Source: Chitinophaga pinensis (lineage in GTDB: Bacteria > Bacteroidota > Bacteroidia > Chitinophagales > Chitinophagaceae). Taken from it: a stretch of 48,986 nucleotides of DNA. The DNA is taken from the NCBI GenBank assembly GCA_945878115.1, contig CAMDVD010000025.1, positions 1 to 48,986 on the forward strand. The letters are read 5' to 3'. This document shows positions 1 through 9,400 of the stretch, piece after piece (positions within the stretch are counted from its first letter, which is position 1; each line of letters opens with the position of its first letter). Below the pieces are notes generated by a model. It worked only from the letters and a program-made list of their open reading frames with translations, was not told the DNA's origin and made no database searches. Both the position numbers and the translations under genes were made by a program.

Positions 1-1329
1 AGCGGAGGCAATGTTACTAATACTGGAGGCTCAATCGTGACAGCAAGAGGTCTGTGTTGGTCAACGAATGCGAACCCAACAATCAACGATAGTTTATCTT
101 TAAATGGAAGCGGCTTAGGTACATTTAGTGCTGTTTTAAATAGTCTCACTATGAATACCACATATTATGTACGCGCTTATGCAACAAATGCACAAGGCAC
201 TGGGTATGGGAATGAATTAAGTTTTACTACGACATCTCAACAATTACCACCGCAAAGTATTCCTGTTATTGGCTCTTCCCAAATTCAAAAAACAGATTCT
301 GTGTATATTGGTGGTGGATATATAAGTTATGATGGGGGTAGCGCTATTACACAGCAAGGCGTTTGTTGGAATATGACAGGGTCGCCTACAATCAATGATA
401 ATATAGTGATTGATGATACCACCGGACAAGGATTTTTTTCTACGAATGTGAATATTCCAAATACTTGTAATATTACTTATTACATAAGAGCTTATGCTAT
501 TAATGTGAATGGCATTGCCTATGGGAATGAGGTTGTTGTTGGATCTGGGTTAGTTTCATCATTTTCAAATCCAATATTAGTCAGTAACAATGGTACGAAT
601 GTAACCATTAGTTCAACTATTCTTGCAGATGGAGGATGTCCAATTACAGAGCGCGGCATCTGTTGGTCTGTTTCAAGCGATCCATCGTTGGTATTAGGCG
701 CAGGTTATTTAAATCCCTTTTATGCTTCAAATGGCACAGGAATTGGAACATACACGGCTGAAATGCAAAATTTAGTGCCTAATAATACATATTATGTCAG
801 AAGTTATGCTAAGACTGCGACAGGCACTTATTTTAGTAATCAAATCACGTTTACAACAAATGCAGTTTCAGGTTTAGCTATAGGACAAACGTATGCCGGC
901 GGAATTATTTTTTACATTGATAGTACTGGACAACATGGACTCGTTTGCGCACCACAAGATCAAGGCTTTTATCCTTGGGGGTGCATGGGCACTTCAATTG
1001 GTGGCACATCAACGGCATTTGGCAGTGGTGCTCAAAATACCGCCATAATTATTGGTGGCTGTAGCCAATTTAATACTGCGGCAAAAATCTGTGATGATCT
1101 AGTGTTGAATGCTTATAATGATTGGTTTTTGCCATCAAAATTGGAATTAAATTTAATATATCAAAACCTTTTTTTACATGGTAGAGGTGGTTTTGCAAAT
1201 AGCCTCTATTGGAGTTCCAGTGAGGTAAGTAGCTCAGATGCTTTATGGCAGTACTTCGGCTTTGGCAGTCTGGACTTCTTCGACGGCAAGTCTAACGGAA
1301 TGTCTGTGCGTGCAGTTAGGGCTTTTTAA
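1..1329 (+). CDS. Surface protein with fibronectin-like modules and DUF1566/Lcl-type C-terminal domain (5' truncated by window edge)
   Basis: The frame is open from base 1, so this is the 3' part of a larger gene (442 residues visible). Three beta-sandwich modules of about 90-100 residues follow one another. Each has a 'RG(L/I)CWS' or 'QGVCW' motif and ends in a 'YYVRAYATNAQGTGYGNE'-type strand, as in fibronectin-III-like repeats of Bacteroidota surface proteins. Residues ~295-442 form a DUF1566/Lcl-type domain: 'GGIIFYID', 'NDWFLPSKLEL', 'LYWSSSE' and a terminal 'VRAVRAF'. This domain has a C-type-lectin-like fold in known relatives and is a ligand-binding module. No type IX sorting tail follows. 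The last ~18 variable codons differ sharply in composition from the rest (see findings) and may be a diversified binding surface. Export signal and full length lie outside the window. Confidence 0.85.
   Translation, partial: SGGNVTNTGGSIVTARGLCWSTNANPTINDSLSLNGSGLGTFSAVLNSLTMNTTYYVRAYATNAQGTGYGNELSFTTTSQQLPPQSIPVIGSSQIQKTDSVYIGGGYISYDGGSAITQQGVCWNMTGSPTINDNIVIDDTTGQGFFSTNVNIPNTCNITYYIRAYAINVNGIAYGNEVVVGSGLVSSFSNPILVSNNGTNVTISSTILADGGCPITERGICWSVSSDPSLVLGAGYLNPFYASNGTGIGTYTAEMQNLVPNNTYYVRSYAKTATGTYFSNQITFTTNAVSGLAIGQTYAGGIIFYIDSTGQHGLVCAPQDQGFYPWGCMGTSIGGTSTAFGSGAQNTAIIIGGCSQFNTAAKICDDLVLNAYNDWFLPSKLELNLIYQNLFLHGRGGFANSLYWSSSEVSSSDALWQYFGFGSLDFFDGKSNGMSVRAVRAF
1249..1329 (+). other. Candidate variable region of a diversity-generating retroelement target
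   Basis: At 1249-1302, 10 of 18 codons end in C (TAC, TTC x3, GGC x3, GAC x2, AAC), and adenine is scarce. In the preceding 40 codons (1081-1200) only 2 end in C. The amino-acid pattern W-xxx-F/G-x-G-x6-K-x5-VRAVRAF is what I recall from lectin-fold retroelement targets, whose template repeats are rich in AAC codons. The invariant end GTGCGTGCAGTTAGG would act as the initiation-of-homology segment. No reverse transcriptase or template repeat was seen in this window, so this is inference from composition and motif. Confidence 0.45.
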
Positions 1330-1372
1330 TAATTTATACTGAGCTTGCCGAAGTGCTTATCTATTTTCTTAC

Positions 1373-1387
1373 TTCCGCGAAGCGGAA
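1373..1387. other. Small GC-rich hairpin downstream of the candidate variable region
   Basis: TTCCGC-GAA-GCGGAA is a perfect 6-bp stem with a 3-base loop, 44 bases after the stop codon of the lectin-fold gene. Hairpins just downstream of variable regions promote retrohoming in the Bordetella phage system. The sequence could equally be a small palindromic repeat or a weak terminator. Confidence 0.4.
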
Positions 1388-1401
1388 AAATTTCAAAACT
1401 C

Positions 1402-2193
1402 ATGAAACAACTCCTTCTCATCTGTCTTCTCATCACAATGCAGCAAATAAATGCACAAACAATCTCACGTTATGTTATTCCAACCAACGGAAGTGAGTAT
1501 AAAGACAGCAATATACACGTAAGTGCCACTGTAGGTGAAACATTTACATACACCTTAAACAACAATAACATCACAGCCACACAAGGTTTTCAACAACCTG
1601 ATAGTTTAGGTCTAGATACACTGCATCTTACTTTTTTTATTCAAGGTTATTATATCAACAACCACCAAATGAGTCCTGCATTATTTAACTCGGGTATTTG
1701 TTCTGATGCAAGTATTACAGACACTGTAGAAGTGAGCATCATCAATTCTACAGCACCTTATGCAGTAAGGCAAACTACAAAAGCCGTATTGCATACAGAT
1801 GGCAAATTAGATTGCACATTCCATCCAATGCTATTGGGAAACAGCTATTATATTTCATTGCGACATAGAAGTATAGTAGAAACATGGAGTGCTAATCCTA
1901 TCACCTTGAGCAAAAACACCTATTATGATTTTAGTACATCTGCAGCACAAGCACTTGGAGACAATCAAATAGATGTAGAATCAGAAGGTATATATTCCAT
2001 CTTTAATGGGGATGTCAATTTGGATTTAACCATAGATGCGTATGATTTTCTAACCATGGATGTGGATTTACAAAATTTCAACGGTGGCTATTTGCCTTCC
2101 GATTTAAATGGAGATGGCACAGTAGATTCTAATGATTTTTTACTTTTAGATGCTAACATGCAAAACTTTGTTGGCGCTGTAACATTGCCTTAG
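1402..2193 (+). CDS. Secreted protein with C-terminal dockerin-like calcium-binding repeats
   Basis: The start at 1402 is chosen because it opens a clear signal peptide (MKQLLLICLLITM..NAQ); an upstream in-frame start at 1345 would add residues with no signal-peptide character. The 263-residue protein has an N-terminal stretch (~20-65), a beta-rich middle with 'NSYYISLRHRSIVETWS', and two EF-hand-like dockerin repeats near the C-terminus: 'GDVNLDLTIDAYDF' and 'SDLNGDGTVDSNDF'. Both carry the D-x-N-x-D-G/L-x-I/V-D calcium-loop pattern. This module combination is common in secreted proteins of environmental Bacteroidota. In clostridia dockerins bind cohesins; here the partner is unknown. There is no type IX sorting domain. 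It lies 72 bases after the surface-protein gene on the same strand and could be cotranscribed with it. Confidence 0.8.
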   Translation: MKQLLLICLLITMQQINAQTISRYVIPTNGSEYKDSNIHVSATVGETFTYTLNNNNITATQGFQQPDSLGLDTLHLTFFIQGYYINNHQMSPALFNSGICSDASITDTVEVSIINSTAPYAVRQTTKAVLHTDGKLDCTFHPMLLGNSYYISLRHRSIVETWSANPITLSKNTYYDFSTSAAQALGDNQIDVESEGIYSIFNGDVNLDLTIDAYDFLTMDVDLQNFNGGYLPSDLNGDGTVDSNDFLLLDANMQNFVGAVTLP

Positions 2194-2800
2194 AAAGATG
2201 CATTGATTAGGTAACGCCGAAAGAATTCATTTGCAAAAGTGTTGCAATTAAATCTTGGGTTCATTTATTGGTGGCATTTTAAATTTGTATTCGATCAACT
2301 TAAAAACTAATGAATTAGAAGATAGATAAGTGCATCATTGAAGTTGTTTGTTCGAAAAGTATGCAGTGCCGCAAAGGCGAAGAAGGAATTGTGCAGTCAA
2401 AGTTCTCATCTGTTTTTTATTTTTCTAATCGAATTAATTTTAATGTCTGCCACTAAAGCAAATGCGCACCTTTGCTATCTAAACCTTTTTTTTCATGATG
2501 CATTAGTCAAAGGTCATTCAATCGTGTTCGCCAAGGTGAAAATACAAGCTTTAGGGGAAATTGATATGTATTTTGTGGAAGAAAGGATTGTGTAGTAATA
2601 TTTTCTCTTTTGCTTCCAACAATTTAAAATAGGCTTTGAAACAGATTCAGAGGATTGATTATTTCCTATTTTTTTTAATTGAAGTAACCTGGATTGAGGA
2701 ACCAGAAATCTCTTGGGTCTACAATAATTAAAGCTCTTGCACCCTATTTTACCAAATTTATTTCTTTTTATAATCTTCATGGCTGTTTGGCTAATATTAC
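2194..2800. other. Intergenic region without a supportable gene
   Basis: About 600 bases between the dockerin-tailed gene and the ruvA promoter. One 85-codon frame (2338-2595, TTG start) contains a hydrophobic stretch but no recognisable family and no initiation signal. I see no RNA gene or clear terminator. Confidence 0.5.
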
Positions 2801-2808
2801 TATATTTG
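2801..2808 (+). promoter_or_regulatory. Bacteroidota -7 promoter box for ruvA-sprA
   Basis: TATATTTG matches TAnnTTTG and ends 10 bases before the ruvA ATG, so the leader should be only a few bases long. No convincing -33 TTTG at the usual spacing was seen. Confidence 0.5.
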
Positions 2809-2818
2809 TACATCTAAT

Positions 2819-3400
2819 ATGATAGTATTTTTGAATGGACTGTATGTGAGTAAGACGCCAGCCTATGTGTGGATGGAAGTGAGTGGAGTTGGATATGAAG
2901 TGAATATAAGTCTCCATACCTATTCGCAAATACAACATATGGATAAAGGTAAATTATTGACTTATCATCAAGTGAAAGAGGATGGTGTTTCACTGTATGG
3001 TTTTTTTGATGAAGAGGAAAGAATTTTGTTTATGCATTTGATTTCTGTTAGTGGCATTGGTGCTAATACTGCTCGCATGATGTTGTCGAGTATGCGACCA
3101 GAAGAAATACGCCAAGCTATTGTAACAGAGAACGAAGTCGTATTAGAAAAAATAAAAGGAATTGGCACCAAATCCGCTAAGCGATTGATTTTGGAGCTAA
3201 AAGATAAACTGATAAAAGTAAAATTGAATGATAAGATAGTTACACTACAACACAATAATTTAGAAGATGATGCGTTACATGCGCTGGTAAGTTTGGGTAT
3301 TGCTCGCAATGCCGCTTACAATGCTGTGCAAAAGGCAATTAAACTAGAAAAAAATGTGAACGTAGAAGAATTAATTAAACTAGCACTTAAAAACATTTGA
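2819..3400 (+). CDS. ruvA: Holliday junction branch migration protein RuvA
   Basis: RuvA binds four-way junctions and loads the RuvB motor during recombinational repair. The 193 residues match the family's usual length and domain order: an N-terminal OB fold starting MIVFLNGLYVSKTP (1-63), two helix-hairpin-helix motifs 'VSGIGANTARMML' (~78-92) and 'IKGIGTKSAKRLILELKDK' (~112-132), and a C-terminal three-helix domain (~148-193) that contacts RuvB. The stop TGA lies in the same frame as sprA, whose TTG start follows after only two codons, so the two genes are almost certainly one transcript. I recall ruvA-sprA linkage in other Bacteroidota. Confidence 0.97.
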   Translation: MIVFLNGLYVSKTPAYVWMEVSGVGYEVNISLHTYSQIQHMDKGKLLTYHQVKEDGVSLYGFFDEEERILFMHLISVSGIGANTARMMLSSMRPEEIRQAIVTENEVVLEKIKGIGTKSAKRLILELKDKLIKVKLNDKIVTLQHNNLEDDALHALVSLGIARNAAYNAVQKAIKLEKNVNVEELIKLALKNI

Positions 3401-3406
3401 TGTATT

Positions 3407-6400
3407 TTGAATTCATTCCTTAAATATTCTTTCCGTTTTATTGTCCTATTTGCCATCACCTTCACAGGCTTGGTAGTTAGTAATGCGCACCCATTTACCT
3501 TTTCAAATTATGATATTTCTTCGGTTGATACACCCGAAGCGCATAAGGATACTTTGGTTTATCCAATCACAGATAGAGAAAATGATAAACTTACGGATAA
3601 TCCGCCAACGCAATTTGATTTAAAAGATCCAAAGAATATTAAGACGAATGTTGAGCTAGAGTCAGATTCTCAATTTTCTATCAGCGAAAAAATTGGCAAT
3701 GAATATTATCGTGCACCAACTTATATGTCTTATGCCGATTTTGTAAAATATCAAGCGGGCAAAGATGAAGCAGCCTACTTCAGAAAAAGAGCAAATACCT
3801 TAAGTCAATTATCCAAAAAAGGAGGCATCATTCCAAAAGTGAATTTGGGGAATGCCCTATTCGATAGAATATTTGGTGGTAGTAGTATTGAAGTAAAACC
3901 ACAAGGAAATGTCGATATGTTTTTTGGAGGCAATTGGCAGAATGTAAAAAATCCAACCTTGGTGCAAAGCGCACAGAAATATGGCATCTTTGATTTCGAT
4001 ATGAACATGAACATTAATTTACTTGCGAAAGTGGGTGAAAAAATGAAAATGAATTTCAACTACAATACCAAAGCCACTTTTGATTTCGAAAATCAATTAA
4101 AATTAGAATATGCTGGACAAGAAGATGATGTATTGAAAAAAATAGAAGCTGGGTATATTAGTTTTCCATTGAAAACAACCTTGATTCAAGGTGTGCAATC
4201 TTTGTTCGGTATTCATACACAATTACAATTTGGCCGTTTGAGTGTGAATGCGGTTGTCTCCCAACAAAAATCAAAAAAGGAAAGTCTTGCCATTAAAGGT
4301 GGGTCTCAAGCACAAACGTTTTCAATATCTAGTGATAGTTATGAGGATTTTAGACATTTCCTATTGGCTCAAAATTTTAGAAGAAATTACAATACAGCAC
4401 TTAAAAATTTTCCAGTCATTCAATCTTTAAACAATATCAATAAAATTGAAGTTTGGGTTACCAATAAAAATGGGTCTACCGAGAACGCACGTGATGTTGT
4501 TGCATTTCAAGATTTAGGTGAACCGCAACCTTATCGAACTTCATTTACAAAAGCTGGTCCTGATGCAGCAGATAATAATGCCAATACTTTATATACCCAA
4601 TTGGTGCAATCACCTGGTATACGTGATATTGGAACTGTAATTACTTCCTTACAAAATATAGGATTGAAACAAAGTGTTGATTTTGAAAAAACATTTGCGC
4701 GAAAATTGAATCCGAATGAATTTACGTTTAATCCACAATTGGGTTTTGTATCGGTCAATACGCAATTACAACCTGATGATGTAGTAGGTGTTGCTTTCGA
4801 ATATACCAATAATGGGAAAGTGTATCAAGTAGGTGAATTTGCACAAAGTTTGCCGCCAGATAGCACCAATCCAAAAGTATTGTTTTTAAAAATGTTGAAA
4901 TCAACTACGCCAAATCCAACCGTTCCACTATGGGATTTGATGATGAAGAATGTGTATTCATTGGGTGGTAGTGGTATTTCAAGTGATGAATTTATTTTGA
5001 ATATTTTTTATTTAGATCCAGGCGGTGGAGAAAAAAGATATTTGCCAGAAGGTCCTAAAGCGGGTATTCCTTTATTGACCTTGTTGAACTTAGATCGTTT
5101 GAATAATCAGAATGATCCTCAACCAGATGGACGATTTGATTACGTTGAAGGCATTACTATTAATTCGCAACAAGGGAAAATAATATTTCCAGTATTAGAG
5201 CCATTTGGGGAAGATTTGAAAGGTGTTTTTGGTGGCAATATTCCATTGGAGAAAAAATATTTATATCGTCTGCTATATGATTCGACGAAAAATGTAGCGA
5301 TACAATTTCCGCAGTACAATCGATTTTTATTAAAAGGTTCGTTTAAATCCGCCAACTCATCTGAAATTTATTTGGGTGGATTTAATATTCCACAAGGGTC
5401 TGTATCTGTTTTCGCAGGGGGACAAAAATTGACAGAGAATGTAGATTATCAAATTGATTATGGGATAGGCAAATTGAAAATTATTAATGCTGGGATTTTG
5501 AATTCTGGTATTCCAATTAATGTGTCGTATGAAAATAATGCAACTTTTGGGGCGCAAGTGCAAAATTTTGTAGGTACTCGATTAGATTATTTTATCAATG
5601 AAAATTTTTCAATTGGTGGAACCATGTTGCGATTATCAGAGAGACCTTATTTTAACAAAGTGACTTATGGAGAAGATCCAATTAAAAATACCATGTTGGG
5701 ATTCGATGCAAATTATTCCAGTGAAATGCCTCGCTTGACTCGCTTCATTGATCGATTGCCAATTGTGTCAACCACTGCACCATCCATGGTTGTAGCGAGT
5801 GGAGAGGTCGCAAAAATAATCCCTAGTCACAGCCGATTTATTAATGATGCAAGTGGTGAAGCTAATGTATATATCGATGATTTTGAAGGTACTCGTAGTG
5901 GTTACGATCTGAAGTTTCCAGTTACAGGTTGGAGCATAGCTAGTACACCAAAAGACGCAACGGATAAGTTTGGAAATATCCTTTTCCCAGAAGCAGAGTT
6001 AGTCAATAATTTAAATTATGGTAAAAATAGAGCGAAGCTTGCGTGGTATAATATTGACCCTTGTATGGTTGATCCTAAGCAGACTTGTATTCCAGAACAT
6101 TTAAAGAAGGATTTAACGCAATTGTCTAATCATTATATTCGATTGGTTCAACAACAAGATGTATTTCCACTTAAATCATATTCCTCCTTACAAGGCAATT
6201 TAACGACGCTTGATTTGGCATTTTTCCCAAAGGAAAGAGGGCCATATAATTTTGATGCAAAAAATATAACTAGTTCGGGCGAATTGCTGAATCCAACAAA
6301 AAGATGGGGCGGTATAATGCGACCTATCGAGTATTCTGATTTCGAAACATCCAATGTTGAGTTTATTGAATTTTGGGTAATGGATCCATTCATCAATCGA

Positions 6401-9400
6401 CCTTTAGATCCTGGAGGTTCCTTTTATATAAATCTTGGGAATGTGTCTGAAGATATTTTAAAAGATGGTAGAAAGTTTTTTGAAAACGGACTGCCATATC
6501 CACCCAATCCTGCTAAAGTAGAGAGTACAAAATGGTCAAAGATTCCAAAATTCCAACAACAACTTACACCTGCATTTGATAATGATGTGGATGCAAGAAA
6601 TGTACAAGATATCGGCTATGATGGTTGTAATGATGCAGAAGAACAAGTACAATATGCTAGTTATCTTGCAGAGTTGGCGACAAATTTTTCGACCACGTCT
6701 GTTGCTTATTTACAAGCAAGTGCCGATCCCGCCAACGATGATTTTCATCATTTTAGAGGATCTGATTATGATGGAGATCAAACGGCAGTATTAAAGAGAT
6801 ACCGCAAATTCAATAACCCACAAGGCAACTCTCCAGTAACTTCTAACAATAGTCAATTCTCCAATGCATTTACGAATGTGCCTGAATCGGAAGATATAAA
6901 TCGCGATAATTCATTGAATGAAAATGAAGCGTATTTTCAATATCGAATTGATATGAAACCCAACATGGCCGTTGGACAAAACTATATCGTCAACAAACAA
7001 GTGACTTCTGTTCGCTTAGCCAATCAAACAACAGAAAATGAAACTTGGTACCAATTTAAAATTCCAATTAAAGAATATACAGATCGAGTTGGTGGTATTG
7101 GTGATTTTAAGTCGATTCGTTTTATGCGTATGTTTTTAACTGGTTTTCAAGATAGTGTTATTCTGCGTTTTTCTCGTTTAGAATTGGGTCGTAACCAATG
7201 GCGTAAATATAATTTCTCCTTGAAAAATCCTGGAGAAATTGTACCTGATGAAGATGATAATTCGACTTTGTTTAATGTAGCTTCCGTAAGTGTAGAAGAA
7301 AACAGTAGTCGTGCGCCTGTGCCATATGTTTCTCCGCCAGGCATTCTACGTCAACAACAACAAGTTTCTAATGGTCAAAATGTGCTAAATAATGAACAAG
7401 CACTTTCCATACAAGTTTGTGGATTAGAAGATGGAAATGCCAAAGGTGCATTCAAATCACTCGGTATGGATTTGCGCCAATTTAAAGAAATGAAAATGTT
7501 TATTCATGCTGAAGCCATGGAAGCAAGTTCATTGAAGGATAATGATGTTCGAGCTTTTATACGTTTAGGAAGTGACTTTGTAGCCAATTATTATGAATAT
7601 CAAATACCATTGACATTGACGAATCCAGGTGCACGCGATGCGAATCTTATTTGGCCGGAGAAAAATCAAATGACTTTGGAATTACAGAAATTGGTGGATG
7701 CAAAGAAAGAAAGAAATGCAAGCGGTGCTAGTCCTATGATACCTTATATTACCAAAGATGTATTAGGAAATTATGTAAAAGTAGTCGGGAATCCAAATAT
7801 GGGTGACGTAAAAATGGCTATGTTAGGTGTCTTAAATCCACAGAAAACACCGAATGACGTGACGGATGATGGCGCTAAAAAATGTGCTGAAGTGTGGTTC
7901 AATGAATTACGACTTTCTAATATGGATGAAACAGGTGGTTATGCCGCTTTGGGACATGCCGATATCCAATTAGCAGATGTGGGCGTTGTTAAATTGAGTG
8001 GCAATATGCATACAGCAGGTTATGGAAATATTGACCAAAAATTGAATCAACGATATCGTGATAATTTTTCTCAATTCGATGTTTCAGCCAATATTAACGC
8101 AGGTAAATTTATTCCAAAATCTTGGGGTGTTCAGTTGCCAATTTTTGCTGGCTATTCCCAAACAGTAAGTAATCCCATATATGATCCTTATGATTTGGAT
8201 ATAAAATTTAGTGATAAAGTAAATGCCTATTCTGGTAAGGCAAAAGATTCTGTCCGTAAAGCAGCGCAAGATTTTACTTCCATTAAAAGTATCAATTTCC
8301 AAAATGTACGAATTGCGCCAACCAATCATAAACACAAGCGGCCATTGGATTTGCAAAACTTTGATGCAAGCTATTCTTACACCCAAACGGATAAACATAA
8401 TCCTTTGGTAGAAAGTGATCAATTGGTAGAACATCATGCTGCTTTCGGTTACACGTTTGCACCGAAAACGAAATCGATAGAACCGTTTAAAAAACTATTT
8501 TCACCGAAGAAAAAGTATTTTGCATTAGCCCGTGATTTCAATTTTAATTTAATTCCTTCCAATTTTACTTTTAGAAATGGATTGAACAGGACATTTGGAA
8601 CTACGCAAGTTAGAAATATAGATGAAGGCGCTTATCCAATAGCACCAAATTATTTTAAGTTCTTTACATGGAGTCGTATTTATAATTTGCGATGGGATTT
8701 GACGAAATCATTATCCTTCGATTATGGTGCAACCAACAATTCGCGCATAGATGAACCTATTGGTAAATTGGATACCAAATTGAAAAAAGATACCTTTTGG
8801 AACAATGTAAAATCATTGGGTCGGAATACAAATTATACGCAGTCGGTGAACGCTAGTTATAATATGCCGTTGTCGAAATTCCCTCTATTAGATTGGACTA
8901 CAGTAAGAGGAACTTATGCAGCAACGTATACTTGGACAGCCGCTTCTCTTCTTGCAACTAATTTAGGAAATATTGTAGGCAATACACAAAACAGACAAAT
9001 AAATGGAGAATTTAATTTTTCTCAATTATACAATAAAGTAAAAGTACTTCGCATCCTTGCTATGCAAAATACATCTAAACCGAAAGGTCCTGCAAATAGC
9101 AATGACAAAGGATTGCCACCAACAAAAGGTGGAGGCATGGCACCGCCAGATCGAACCGGAAAAGGTGGTGGAGGAAAGGATGGAACTGGAAGAGATGGCG
9201 GAGGAAGAGATGGTGGTGGAAAAGATGGAAGTGTAGGTAGCGCAAAAGGAACTGATGAAGAAACTGTAGCAGTGGACACACCGCCTAAAGATGTGCCTGT
9301 GAATACAGAGAAAAGTAGGGATACAAAAGAGAAATCTAAAAATACTGCTTTGCTAAACCCGAATACGAAACCAGTTGTTCTCATGGATACTACCAGAGAT

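Noticed and set aside
2338-2595. 85-codon frame in the gap before ruvA
   Set aside because: TTG start without initiation context, no family resemblance, and mixed composition; not supportable as a gene.
1330-2818. Reverse transcriptase, accessory gene or template repeat next to the candidate variable region
   Set aside because: The downstream genes are a dockerin-tailed protein and ruvA; no reverse-transcriptase motif or second copy of the variable region was seen in the window.
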